A stretch of DNA of 64,000 nucleotides from Lamellibrachia columna (lineage: Eukaryota; Annelida; Polychaeta; Sabellida; Siboglinidae): positions 36,186,795 to 36,250,794 of the forward strand of contig OY759274.1 of NCBI GenBank assembly GCA_963662155.1, written 5' to 3'. Of this stretch, positions 36,681 to 50,510 are shown one piece after another. Position 1 is the stretch's first letter. Each line of letters starts with the position of its first letter. The notes below the pieces were generated by a model. It made no database searches and had not been told where the DNA came from. It was given only the letters and a program-made list of their open reading frames with translations. A program made the position numbers and the translations under genes.

Positions 36681-38965
<2,285 letters not shown>

Positions 38966-39690
38966 TGTGAGGATGGAGGAAGTAGTAAGGAAATACAGAG
39001 GAGAGTGCAAGCAGGAGCAGCAGCGTGGAGGAGAGTGGGAGGCATTATGTGGGACAGAGGAGGGTGCAAGCAGGAGCAGCAGCATGGAGGAGAGTGGGAG
39101 GCATTATGTGGGACAGAGGAGGGTGCAAGCAGGAGCAGCAGCGTGGAGGAGAGTGGGAGGCATTATGTGGGACAGAGGAGAGTGCAAGCAGGACCAGCAG
39201 CGTGGAGGAGAGTGGGAGGCATTATGTGGGACAGAGGAGAGTGCAAGCAGGACCAGCAGCATGGAGGAGAGTGGGAGGCATTATGTGGGACAGATAATTG
39301 AAGAAACAACTAAAGGGGAAAGTGTTGGAAGCCTGCGTGGTACCAGCCTGTATACACGGGTTGGGAACACTGGCACTGACAGAGAGACAGGAGAAGATAT
39401 TGATAGCACAAAACAACTGGGTCCGAAGAATATGCAAAGTAACCCAAGAAGATAGAAGGAAGATGAAGGAATTGAGAGAAGAGGTTGACATTAAAAAACA
39501 CCTAAAGATGAAAGTAGCCGGAAGCAGAATGAGATGGGCAGGACTTGTGCAAAGAATGGGTGAAGACAGACTGTCAAAAAGAGCATGGAAAGTAGAAGAG
39601 GCAGAACAAGAAGAAGAGGAAGACCAAAGCTGCGATGGAAAGACTGTGTCTAACGAGATCTTGAAAGGGCAGGTACGAACGGCCAGGAGT
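38966..39690 (+). pseudogene. Non-LTR retrotransposon ORF2 C-terminal region, tandemly disrupted
   Basis: Upstream GGSSKEIQRRVQAGAAAWRR and, after the repeat block, LKGKVLEACVVPACIHGLGT, LTERQEK, NNWVRRI, DRRKMKELREEV and RMRWAGLVQRM give the order of the C-terminal part of a widespread invertebrate LINE protein (the segment after the RT palm). The palm itself is not present. A 59-bp unit coding for part of this segment has been amplified five times, which breaks the frame. A (TA)n at 39702-39735 follows the fragment. Confidence 0.7.
39001..39295. repeat. 59-bp tandem repeat, five copies, inside LINE remnant
   Basis: Units start at 39001, 39060, 39119, 39178 and 39237 and contain GTGCAAGCAGGAGCAGCAGC and GGGAGGCATTATGTGGGACA. 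A single unit encodes RVQAGAAAWRRVGGIMWDR in the LINE frame. As 59 is not a multiple of three, successive units are read in successive frames. Confidence 0.95.
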
Positions 39691-39696
39691 GGAAGA

Positions 39697-39735
<39 letters not shown>

Positions 39736-39738
<3 letters not shown>

Positions 39739-40319
39739 ATGACCTCGTGGCTTCTGACACAACACGAGGAGGAGACAGCGCTGCAACCTTTCATTAACGC
39801 ACAGTGTGTATCCTATTGAACTGACCGTTAACCACGAATATATTGTTACACTGAGAAGCACCAGTGGGCAGTATAAGTGCTATACTGTTACACTGAGAAA
39901 ATAATTTCATATAGGGTTACCAGATTTGATCCGAAAACTGGACGGGCGCGTTAAATCTAGGACAATGTTCATTTACTACTGACGCATAAACGACCAATTG
40001 TCTCATAAGCTGCCATGATTTCAGTGGTAAAAATACACCTTGCACAGCACGATGTGTCTACAAATATTGACACAACGTAATCACACGCAGTTGCTTGGAT
40101 ACTTGTATTTCACCAAACTTTCTCGTTGGCGTTCGGGTAACAGGACGACTAATAATAGTCGATCAGAAACACATCTGCAATAACGAACATGAAGGCGCGC
40201 AAGTATATAGGTCCTACCCTTCACATGAAGTATAAAAGGGAAACAAACAACTTTTGTTATTCACATCTAAATTTATGAATAAATATGTTTGTGTGCATGA
40301 TTGTGCAGGCATGTGTTTG
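39736..40319. other. No gene seen (non-coding)
   Basis: A short direct repeat TGTTACACTGAGAA occurs at about 39845 and 39887. No gene. Confidence 0.45.
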
Positions 40320-40457
40320 CGTGTGGTTGTGCGTGCACGTGCGTGCGTGCGTGTGATCGTATATGCGTGAATGCGTCTGCGAGTGTGTGACTTTACGTGC
40401 GTGCGTGCCTACGTGTGTGCGTGTGTGGGTGCGTGCTTGTGTGCGTACGTGCATGAG

Positions 40458-40500
<43 letters not shown>

Positions 40501-40502
40501 AC
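40320..40502. repeat. Imperfect (GTGC)n array
   Basis: Interrupted GTGC/GTGT repeats, perfect at 40459-40500. Confidence 0.93.
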
Positions 40503-40794
40503 GTTCATCAAATTAAGTTCACTGTGTTCATCGTGTTAATAAAACTTGGACAGTGTCGCATACATGACAACGTGTTAACGCTTTCTTGAAAACTATCAAC
40601 ATTTAAAAAAATAACTATATCTTAAAGAAGAAGTCGTTATCGATAAATCTTCTTATATCGTATAAGCAATATCTATGCTAACATCTTGGCAGCCCAAATG
40701 TGTTTTACTGAGTCACATTGTAGCAGCTATTTGTTTTATGTGAATGTTTCTTGGCTAATATCATGTTTACTACGCATGTGGACGAGAACGGAAA

Positions 40795-40880
40795 TTTACG
40801 GATGTGTCCATCACGTGATCCCGTGAACACCAGACTCCCATAAACCTTGTCCACAGTTACTGGGCATTGTCGACAGCTGC
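40795..40880 (-). repeat. Old dispersed repeat, copy 2
   Basis: Reverse-complement partner of 25925-26005, sharing CCATCACGTGATCCCGTGAA and TTGTCCACAG. Confidence 0.55.
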
Positions 40881-41229
40881 TTCAACTGACCTGATATTCT
40901 TGACCAAAAATTCACATCATATTAAAGACAATGAGGTGCATTAAACATATTTTGCGGTGAAAGTCTCATAATATATGTGTATATACTTTGTAACAGGAAT
41001 TGACGACGCAAACGACCAAATTTTTCTTTAAGACAATATTACACACACATAAAAACGCACACACACATTTTTATTCTGCAATAAACTAGCAACTTATTCA
41101 GAGAGTCGTTTCCACAAACTAGTGAAACACGAGTGGTTGTTGAACAGCTCTGCAACGTTTTGTAATAAGAAAATAACCACAGATTTACAATTCAAACTAG
41201 AATTCTTCTATAATCATAATGGGATGAAT

Positions 41230-41306
41230 AACGACTTTCTTCTAAACGCAACTATTGAGATTACTTTGTAAATAATCTCAATAGTTCCGTTTAGAAGAAA
41301 GTCGTT
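41230..41306. other. Near-perfect 34-bp-stem hairpin
   Basis: The arm 41230-41263 (begins AACGACTTTCTTCTAAACGC) and the arm 41273-41306 (ends TTTAGAAGAAAGTCGTT) are complementary at 33 of 34 positions around a 9-nt loop CTTTGTAAA. The single mismatch is C/C-like at position 20 of the stem. It could be a small-RNA precursor, a recent fold-back duplication or the tip of a fold-back transposon. Confidence 0.9.
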
Positions 41307-41712
41307 TTTTACATATATCTACCATCTTGATGAACAGTTTCACGAATATTAATGACGTTAATGATGATGATTGTGATATGATGACAATGCTGACGATAAT
41401 TATCATAACGATATTGATTTTAATGATGATAATAATTATTATTACAAAAACACAAAGCAATCACCATTACAGTCATCACTATTATTAACATCAAACAAAT
41501 TACTACTACGAACAATAAAATTAAACAAAAACCTAAGAAAAGCCGAACAAACCAATAACTATTATAAAAACAATAATAACTACAACAGAATACGCAGTTC
41601 GATGTGCCGTGAATATTATGTATAACGACGACAGATGTTTACGTGTTTCGTGGCCGAGCAAAGATTGACAATCACATCCCCTGATAATACAAAACACCGC
41701 AGACACACGCGA
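41307..41712. other. No gene seen (non-coding)
   Basis: AT-rich sequence with ATTAT-type low complexity near 41340-41450. Confidence 0.45.
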
Positions 41713-41990
41713 TTAAGGATAAAGACAAGGACACGTTGTATTTGTCCCAACAACAGAAAAACATAGATAAATTACATTGAGTGTCAATATAAATTATGTA
41801 TATACATATGTACATGCACATATAGAACTGTACAATATACAATAACAACTAATAAATCATCAACCAAAATAATACATTATGCAACAACAACTAACACAAG
41901 AAAAAGAAAAACATATTTGCTGTGGGACGGGAGACTCCTACTAAGACCAACACTGGTCGCTATCGTAGGAGCCACCCAAACTAAAAATAA
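41713..41990 (-). mobile_element. CR1-like LINE 3' tail (family A)
   Basis: Shares ATTAAGGATAA, TTTGTCCCAAC, AACACATAGATAA, ATTACATTGAG and AACTGTACAATATACAATAA with 52738-53040, which is the 3' end of a minus-strand LINE with coding remnants. Read on the minus strand it ends in the ATCCTT-like terminal repeat usual for CR1-group LINEs. Confidence 0.65.
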
Positions 41991-42457
41991 CAACTAGCAA
42001 CGATTTATACACAACCCGTTTGTGCATAAATAAAACAGTAGTGCGACGGAAATCTATTCAATAAACACATATTTCTTGCGTGAGTCGCTATTATTAATAC
42101 AGCATATCGTTTTGTATGTGTACAACGCGGAAAAGTAATATTTCTTGATCATTGTACGCTAATCGTATTTTAACGACGGGCGTTATCCCGAATCCAGTAA
42201 ATGCTTACGACATAGTTGCAGCTCAACGGAGTTTCTCAGTTTGGTCAGACCATCGTAGTGAAACTGTAAACATGTCAATGGGTTCGCTAAAAGTGGCGTT
42301 ACCTGCACTATTATAATAGTATGTATGCATACAATATTATTGTATTCAAGCGGAGATTATAATGTCACACATACATGCACTCTGCGTATATCCAGCAAAG
42401 TTCCAACGAACTCTCGTATTGTTTGTGCACTTTCTTTTCTGTTCAATTGAATTATTT
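41991..42457. other. Downstream region of the GPCR gene
   Basis: It lies 3' of the minus-strand receptor gene and presumably holds its 3' UTR. No clear AATAAA on the minus strand is close to the stop codon. Confidence 0.4.
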
Positions 42458-43912
42458 TTAAGGAGGTTTAGAGTTCGTTGCGTTCTTACAACAACGGGGC
42501 AAAAAATGCTCGCGGAACAACTTTGCGCAGTCGCGACGGAACTTTGAGCCGCTGAAGCAGTACAAGAAGAAGTTGCAGGCGTTGTTGAAGAAATACAACT
42601 TGTTAGTAATGTGGAACACGAGCATGTTGAGAGCCGTGCCTTCAGGCGTCGGTTCAAGGCGAACGGTGAAGAAGAGGATGATGCGCACGAACCTCGGCGC
42701 GTTGAGAAACAAGAACATGAAGCTGACAAGAAGAAGCATTGCAATGAGATTGCGATCTTTCGACGACAGTTGAGTCTTATTGTGTTCACTTGGCCGTTCC
42801 GCCTGAGCGGACTGCGTTGCGCTTTGAACGCTCAGTTCGTTCACTTCGATGGATTCCGTTGTTGTAGTGTCTTTGTCTTTGTTCACAGAGTGACTCGTTT
42901 GGTACTTCATGGCGTTGCGAACTGCCCGTATGATCACCGTGTTCATGGAAAGCAGCAAGACAAACGGTATGGCGAACGCCATGAGTATCGTCGCCCAAGA
43001 ATGTACAATACAAAGGATGTTGTTGAAATTGCACAGTTTGCACACGAGCTGTTGGTCGGATTGGTTGAGCACCAAATGAGGAATGTTATAGGCAGACACG
43101 ATAGCGAAGACAGATACACTGACGATCTTAGCCCGCCTGGCGCGACACCAAGCGGCGGCCCTGAGCGGGAATCGGACGGCGACGAGACGGTCGAGCGTGA
43201 CACTGAGGATGAGCAGGACTCCGTTTTCTTGAAACGTTTCTAATATCCAGATGAGAATCTTACATTCAACGTCGGTGAACGGTCGTCCCTCTATCTCCGA
43301 TACCACCCAGTAGTACGCAGCCCCATACAGTACACAATTGTCCGAGATTGCAAGGTTCCCCAGGTAGATACTGAACGATGTATGCCTATTGTGCCGTTGG
43401 AACATCACAAACGTCGAAATGAGATTCCCGAATGTTCCAACTACTATAATCACAGGCAGAACGTATCTGTTGATGCTCACGCCGATAATGAAAGTCAGAT
43501 AGGAATCAACTCTGTCAATATTGGCGACCTCGTCAGCGCTTCCATGGCAGTCAGGTCCGCTGCTATTTCCTTCAGAACATCTGCTCCTCGTGGTTTCATT
43601 GTCCAATAAATCAGTGGTAACTTGCAGCGAACTTACGCTGGATCCTGTTGTTGTTTCTGGGAAGTTACTGGATGCGTTCCCGTCAGCGTTCCGCCTATTT
43701 CCTGCCACAGTGGGAGTAAGATCCCAGCCACGGGGCGACGTGTAGACAGCTGCACGTTGCTTTGGATCACTCCAAACGAACGTTGCTACTAAGAACAACA
43801 ACGCAACAGATTTTGACATCGTGACGGCCACGACCCGCTCTTTGAATTCCAGTGTCTCTACAGGCGACACTCCGTCGAATGACACACTCCCTATCAGATG
43901 CGTGACGTACAT
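42458..43912 (-). CDS. Class A (rhodopsin-like) G protein-coupled receptor, single exon
   Basis: A 484-residue plasma-membrane receptor with a long Ser/Thr/Asn-rich N-terminus (N-glycosylation sequons at N79, N105 and N116) and seven hydrophobic segments at about 149-171, 179-203, 216-245, 262-282, 302-330, 387-415 and 428-452. Class A marks are G-N in TM1 (162-163), L-A-x-x-D in TM2 (187-191), Cys217 at the TM3 start with Cys291/294 in loop 2, D-R-L at 241-243 in place of DRY, and N-F-F-L-Y at 447-451 in place of NPxxY. TM6 lacks CWxP and reads FLFLNAP, and TM4 lacks its usual Trp. Loop 3 is long, and Cys474-475 may be palmitoylated. Overall it looks like invertebrate peptide-receptor relatives (FMRFamide/TRH-receptor-like), but I cannot name the ligand. 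The Met at residue 32 (43819) starts a better signal peptide (MSKSVALLFLVATFVWS), so translation may begin there, giving 453 residues. Confidence 0.88.
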   Translation of the reverse strand: MYVTHLIGSVSFDGVSPVETLEFKERVVAVTMSKSVALLFLVATFVWSDPKQRAAVYTSPRGWDLTPTVAGNRRNADGNASSNFPETTTGSSVSSLQVTTDLLDNETTRSRCSEGNSSGPDCHGSADEVANIDRVDSYLTFIIGVSINRYVLPVIIVVGTFGNLISTFVMFQRHNRHTSFSIYLGNLAISDNCVLYGAAYYWVVSEIEGRPFTDVECKILIWILETFQENGVLLILSVTLDRLVAVRFPLRAAAWCRARRAKIVSVSVFAIVSAYNIPHLVLNQSDQQLVCKLCNFNNILCIVHSWATILMAFAIPFVLLLSMNTVIIRAVRNAMKYQTSHSVNKDKDTTTTESIEVNELSVQSATQSAQAERPSEHNKTQLSSKDRNLIAMLLLVSFMFLFLNAPRFVRIILFFTVRLEPTPEGTALNMLVFHITNKLYFFNNACNFFLYCFSGSKFRRDCAKLFREHFLPRCCKNATNSKPP

Positions 43913-45890
43913 ATTCCATCACGCGGTGCGTTGAATCCATATCAAGTTCATAATTCTAATTTCGTCCTGACCGCGAAGTAATAAGCCACGCTAAATCACG
44001 ATCGGTGTATCAGGTGCCGCGGTTATTTCGACCTATTTACTAATTAGCCTTCCATTAGATCATCATTGCGGTTTCGTGTACCAGTAAATTGGTCAGGTGC
44101 TGATTTAATGAGGACATATGCGATACTCCGTCGCATCAAACCAACACAGCATCAACGCGTCGCATGCTGATGCGATATTATACAGTTTCGATCGATACAG
44201 ATTATCCGGGGGGGGGTACTGCCATACCAAAACGGTGGGGGTGTGCCACCAGAGCCCCATGGAGCACATGGAGAGAGAGAAATCAAGAAATTAAGGGTCA
44301 CCAAGAGAGAATTATTGAACAATTGATCTAATATCTATAAGTGTAAGGTAAGCCCGGGCGGAACGTTTTCATTGGGAAATTTCCTCTTCGATGAAAGATA
44401 GAATTATCAGGTTTAATTGGGGTACAAAGTGAGAAAATTAAAAAATTTTCTACGGACAGAGAGAGAAAAATGGCCAAAAACAGGGGCATTTGCGCGGTAC
44501 ATACATGTATACCTCAGTATAGGGAGTACCTCCTCTGGGACATATTACTAACTCGTCCGCATAAGTCCATAGATCCACAGTTCGGAAACGCTAAGTTGGG
44601 CTCAAACCACATTTACCCTTCGAAATGTACAAGTTAGTCGATTTCAGTGATTTTATTTTAAAATAAGTAACTGTGTTTAGCCAGCAAGGTTGGAACGTTC
44701 GAAATGTTAGCGTTCCCTTAATACTGGTAGGCGTGTTAATACTGGTAGGCGTGTTAATATTTTTATGGTAAGCGCGTTTGTGGCAGAATTACCTGTGTTA
44801 TAAAACATGTACCGGGTACTTACTTAGACACGTTTGCTCGCTGGGGGCATAGGTCTTCAACAAACTGTTAGTTTATGCTGTTGGTGTTTCTGTAACGATC
44901 TGCTTTTCTTATGTTTCTGGCGCTGACGATGGACGTCGTGTCATGGCATGATGCAGCTTTTCACCAAATAGTTTAAGATGACCGATTAGACTGAAATGAA
45001 AGTAGAGTAACTTCAAAGTTTGTAGGTTGTTTGAAATCCATTAGACCCCAAAAGCCCCCAAAAGACGAAACAAATTGGGGGTTCCGTTAATTTTTTTTAT
45101 ATCTGACACAGTAACAGCTACGTCACCAGCACAATGAACAAAATACTGTACTCTGATCATATCCAGTAATAACACGGTATGTATATATCTATTCAAATAC
45201 AAAGCTTGCTGGAATATTGCAATTTAATATGTTCGTATTAATATGATATAAAGCACAATATATCAAACGTAAACATAAATAAATGGTACAATTAATGATT
45301 TTATGTAATTTATTAAGTCACGTAAAACCAACATTCAGTATTTGACCCACAAGTTGTAATGTCACTTCAGAAAAACTTGGCAGAAATGTTCATTTATTAT
45401 ATATCTGTATAAAATGGTAAAAAGTGGGAGCCCCGTGCAACTGTTTGAAATATCTAACATAGTAACAGTTACGTCAGCAGCAGAAATAGCAAATTTGTTA
45501 TCAAACAAATATTTGACCACAGTGAGTAATGACATTTAAAAAAAAGTTGGTCCAAATGTTAATTTATTATTTATCTTTACACACATAGAAAAAAATCATG
45601 AATAGCCGGAGAGAAAATGGGGTTTTGCGCTCTCTGAACAAAAAGTTATCCCGCTTATCCGCGAGAGGCGCCACATGTACAACGTTTAATTTATAATGGT
45701 TTCGATTCTTATTAATGTTCTTTTACCAATAAATATTTCATTTATGTTAACTGTTGGCATTATGGACATAGCTTCAATCGACAATATAACATTTGTGCTG
45801 ATATAATCGTTTTCCAAACAATGATGCGCAGACCAATACGCAGATAGCTTGATTTCAGAGTAGTCGGCCACTTTAAGTAATGTGACAGTC

Positions 45891-45921
<31 letters not shown>

Positions 45922-46789
45922 CGAGATAATACGGTTCGATTTTTTGCGAAATGTGTCTGAAACGAGACAAGTGAAACATCGAATTTGAGACGCCAGCTTC
46001 ATATCTAAATCTAGTAAAGGCCACAGGAGACGCCGATTATCTGTTCTCGGCTACATATGTTACCGTTCCATTGGTAGGTCAACGTGATGTCTTATCGTGC
46101 GTTCGGGACGGGCGATCTGATGCGAATGAGTGGATACCTTCCCAATCGATTGAACCAAAAACAAACATCATATCATGCACAAATAACGTTCATGGAATAT
46201 CAATTAGGGAGATGCAGTCAGAGATGTGTGTCCTTTGTGAATATTTCAAGCTTCTGTGTGCATTATGTAAATGAGATGCCTCCTGCACTGAGCGACACCG
46301 TGTCCATTGTGATTACTTGTTCGACCTTTAGGAGAAAGCGTTTGCATTATCTCGATATATACGGCTCGCCGTACTGTGAATACTTACAATTAGTCTCTAG
46401 AGAGGTTCGTAAATAAATCGAAATAATTTAAAGCACACATCTAAGACGGAGTTCAAGGTGTCCATTTGTATTTAAACCAAACTGTAATCATTTGCAATCT
46501 GGTACATCTTGACGTCAAAATTAAACATAAAAGAATGCCCCTCCAGCCATGGAGAGAAACATGACCTCCCACTCGACACCCATCCTTGATAAAAGGTAGA
46601 CGGAAACTTTTAGTTTACAATGTATAACAAAGATGATGATACGTTCTGTGCTCCGATGTCATCGTGGAAACGATATAGTTCTTGAGTCGCTGCATGGCAC
46701 TGAATGAACGTTCTGTTGTGGCAGTGGAGACAAACATCACCAGTAGTATCACGACTACTGAATGTTAGGGTCTCTCTGCGGCCTCGACC
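43913..46789. other. No gene seen (non-coding)
   Basis: About 2.9 kb of AT-rich sequence, with a G run at 44208-44216, an (ATA)n at 45896-45920 and two diverged copies of a block (ATATCT-ACA-AGTAACAG-TACGTCA-CAGCA) at about 45100-45135 and 45450-45485. Nothing coding is supported. Confidence 0.45.
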
Positions 46790-46793
46790 AGGA

Positions 46794-46975
46794 ACAGGAA
46801 CAGGAAATATTTATTCGTCCCAAAAACAACCAAACAGTATTCAACGCAAAAACCATACAATATATTACATCTATGTCGACATGAGAAAACGAACTGGTCA
46901 GAATATAGAGTACGGTCTGAAAATAAAAGATAATGTGATATAATCGACGGGAGACTCCTACTAAGATTAAACATT
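46794..46975 (-). mobile_element. LINE 3' tail fragment (family A relative)
   Basis: Contains TATTTATTCGTCCCAAAAAC and GACGGGAGACTCCTACTAAG. The latter recurs at 41929-41948 in the LINE tail described there. It is heavily diverged otherwise. Confidence 0.5.
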
Positions 46976-47024
46976 AATCGCTGTCTTGCTTTCCATTTAC
47001 CCAGATCATATGGCACGTTGTCTT

Positions 47025-47264
47025 TCAACATCTCGTACATTTGGAAATTTTTCTGTGGTGTCAGATTCACCCGGTTCATCGTGGCGTGAGGTACTGGACC
47101 ACGTTGCGATTCTGAGCTACCAATAGACGTGTGTCCATTACCTGCAGCAAGTGCTCCACGAACGGCAGATACACTGCCCTTATGCAATACTGGGTGGGCG
47201 TGTCAGTCATGTCAGTGGACACTTTCTCACGGACGGTGTCTCTGCCAATATTGAGTGGCCTCAA
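47025..47264 (-). pseudogene. hAT-family transposase fragment
   Basis: The minus-strand peptide reads RDTVREKVSTDMTDTPTQYC, then AVYLPFVEHLLQVMDTRL, matching the R-x-x-x-R-x-N-V-P...P-x-x-Y-Y-[RK]-R-x-[IL]-[FY]-[IL]-P-F-[LI]-D-H-L pattern of ZMYM/THAP-associated hAT transposases. The frame breaks just after it, and a possible continuation (YEMLKDNVPYDLGKWKAR) is in another frame. Only a fragment of the catalytic domain's lid region remains. Confidence 0.55.
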
Positions 47265-47383
47265 TATATATAAGAAACATTTGTTAAATTTGACATATTA
47301 AAAATATAATAATATAAAAACGTACTTCATCTATTTGGAAACTGTTTTCGCACTTCATTAAATTTCTTACGGCTGCTATATAG

Positions 47384-47527
<144 letters not shown>

Positions 47528-47945
47528 AAATGAAATTTCATTAAACAAAGTAAACAAAGAACACTTCTGGGTTAGCCTGCAAAATGGGTGTTTAGAGTAT
47601 ATACTGTCATAAGAGCATAATATAAGACAGCTCATAACATACATAAGAACAGCCTATGCAATTTAATGGCCATGACACTGGCACTGCCACTGGCTCACAA
47701 GTGAGCTTACCTGTCGGGCGTCGGGCGTCGGACGTGTCTTCAATTTTTGATCTCATCTTAACCTCAGTGAAATTAAACAAAAGCGAATATTGCACTAAAT
47801 ATAAATGATATAATAATAAGAACATTAAACAAGAAAAACATTCACGTTGGTTACATTTACGTACACGTTTTATTAATTTATTGTCCTCTGTGAGATTGAC
47901 TTTGTGAGTGATTCGTGAAAATATAATTAATATAAGTTACTGTGT

Positions 47946-50006
47946 ACACTGACACAGTAACTGCCTACTTCAGCTGGTGTGAAGAAACCTGCTACGTGTG
48001 TAAGTTAGTTGCAGTATATGGCAACGACAAACAATGGTTTACCAGGGACATTAAACTGAAACTAGCCATGAAAAACTCAGCGTTCATTAGCGGCAACAGG
48101 GAAGAGTTTCGGAGAGCCAAGTACGCAGTACAAATACAAACGCAAACTTGAAAACCAATTTGCTTCCAACAACACCAGATCTGTATGGCAAGGGTTATGT
48201 CAAATTACACAGTATAAACCAAGCGCTTCAGTCATTTACAACACCGATCCGTCCTTCCCCGACCAACTAAACGACTTCTACAGCAGATTTGACAAGTTAA
48301 ACACATCGCCGGAACAGCGCCCCCTACCCATAGACACTCCTCTGTCGCCACCTTTCACCGTTAACGTTGCTGGCGTGCGGCATTGTTCAAGCGACTAAGT
48401 ACGCGCAAGGCTTCGGGTCTTGACAACATATCATCATATACATTCAAGAATTGCGCCGATCAGCTTGCTCCAGTATTCGCTGACATCTACAATTCATCTT
48501 TACAATAGTGCATAGTTCCAACGTGTTTTAAAACTTCTGTGATTATACCTATTTCCAAGAAAGCTAAAGTCTCTACCATGAACGATTACCGTCCAGTGGC
48601 ACTTACCTCAGTTGCGATGAAGTTTTCGAACATATTATGATCCGTTATCTGAAATCTTCCACGACCGGTCTATTGGATCCTCACCAGTTTGCTTATCAAA
48701 CTAACAGCTCTGTGGACGATACAGTTGCCTTAGGTTTACATTATGTTATGAAGCACCTGGAACAACCGAGTACTTATGCGAGGATTCTTTTCGTGGAATT
48801 TAGCTCGGCCTTTAACACCATAATTCCTGTGAAGTTATTTGATAAACTTGTATCTCTGAATGTGCATCCTGCCATCTGTCACTGGACTCTCAACTTTCTT
48901 CTTCACAGGCCTCAATCTGTCAAGGTCAACAACTCTCTCTCCAAACATGTTATTCTTAACACTGGTGCCCCACAAGGCTGCGTGCTTTCTCCTTTCCTTT
49001 TAACTCTCTTTACAAACGACTGTGTATCTGGTAACCAATCTGTTCGCGTTGTTAAGTTCTCGGATAACGCCACTGTAATTGGCTGTGTCAACAATGCTAA
49101 CGAGTCTGTGTATAGAGAAGAAGTTCAAAGATTGGTTGACTGGTATAAGAACTACAACCTGGTACTAAACATATCCAAAACGAAGGAAATGATCATTGAT
49201 TTCCGCAAAAAGAAAACACCCATCCACCCCCTTTTCATTGACGGTGCTGAAGTCTTACAAGCCGACTGTGTAGAATGTTTGGGTTCGACTATTTCAAAAG
49301 ATCTTTCCTGGTGTAATAACTCGATTGACATCATTAAAAAAGCACAAAAACGCATGTACTTCTTCAGACACCTCAACCGATTCGGCTTATCTCAAGCAAT
49401 ATTAACACGTTTCTACCGCGCAGTTATTCAAAGTGTCTTGTCATTTTCTATTACTGTCTGGTTTGGTCGCGCCAGCCAAGATGATATTAATCCAATTGAA
49501 TCAGTCGTCAAGAACGCTTCTAAACTAATCGGGTTAAATATGCCGTCCATGAGGTCTCTTTATCGATCTCGCAGTTTACGCAAATCCAAGTGTATTGTAC
49601 AAGACGCATATGATCCAGCCAACCATCTTGTTGAACTCCTTCCCTCCGGTAAGCGCTACCGTTGCATAAAAACTAAAACGACGCGATTCAACAATAGTTT
49701 CTATCCTCAAGCGCTGAGATTTTTAAACGGAGAGCCAGCATCAATGTCTTGCGTCTGGCAGCTAGTTGCAATGTCGCGTTTTTTATTTTTTTAAATCTTT
49801 TATTTTTTTATAGATTTTTTACCTTTTGCAATTTATTATATTACTCTCGTTTGTTTTTAACTGTTTTTAGTATTACGATTGTGATATGTAATGTTTAGTT
49901 CCGTGTGTTATTGGGTGCATGCGTGTATGTTTGTGCTAACGACACAACACTACGAATTCCTTGTACTTGCTACTTGGTAATAAAACGTATCTTATCTTAT
50001 CTTATC
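47946..50006 (+). mobile_element. Rex1/Babar-like non-LTR retrotransposon, 5'-truncated
   Basis: The boundaries are set by the empty site in copy 2 of the flanking duplication. It starts in the linker between endonuclease and RT (NDKQWFTRDIKLKL and RRAKYAV), passes through several frameshifts, then a long RT frame (48637-49794), and ends with AATAAAACG and (TATCT)n-type terminal repeats at about 49980-50006. No target duplication longer than one base is visible, as is common for this group. Confidence 0.85.
48637..49794 (+). pseudogene. Rex1-like reverse transcriptase (inactive)
   Basis: A 385-codon frame with RT motifs in order: LDPHQFAYQ, FVEFSSAFNTIIP (motif A), TGAPQGCVLSPFL (motif B), KFSDNATVIG (motif C), LNISKTKEMIIDFR, CLGSTISKDLSW, then the C-terminal NASKLIGLN, LLPSGKRYRCI and FYPQALRFLN typical of Rex1. 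The motif A aspartate is Glu (residue 54) and the second motif C aspartate is Asn (residue 144), so two of three catalytic carboxylates are altered. Upstream coding (47946-48636, including [14 protein letters not shown]) is in other frames. Confidence 0.85.
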
Positions 50007-50510
50007 TATCGTAACTTTTCACCATTTTTATCTGGGTAGTACTTAGCTGCACACCCTACAACGCTATTTTCAGTGGTAACCAGACTCCATCGATCTCTCA
50101 GGGATCGACAGGTTTCACATTAAACAAGAACAAAATGTAAATCGGACATAGCGCGGATTGAACCCGGGCCCTTTCACATGCCTAAGTCAAGACAGCTAAT
50201 GTGCAAAATTGCAAATTGTTCTGAATTCGTTTTGTATTATGCAGGCTGTCGTGACATTGTCGTCTTAATTGTCAATTTTGTTTTTAAACATATTCACGTT
50301 GGTTACATTTACAATTTTTGTTTTATTTATTTATTGTCCTCTGTGAGACTTTGTGAGTGATTCATGAAAATATAAGAAATATAAGTTACTGTGTTATCGT
50401 AACTTTGAACCACTTTTATCTGGGTAGTACATTGTATTATGCTTTTTGCGGTATTATTTCGCTGCACATCCTACAACGCTATTTCCAGTGGTAACCAGAC
50501 TCCATCGATC

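Noticed and set aside
42611..43243. 210-codon plus-strand ORF
   Set aside because: It is the antisense shadow of the GPCR exon, whose minus-strand frame has seven membrane segments and class A motifs.
50146..50200. tRNA-like T-arm on the minus strand (GGGTTCAATCC)
   Set aside because: A single B-box match near a duplicated segment, without an A box at the right distance.
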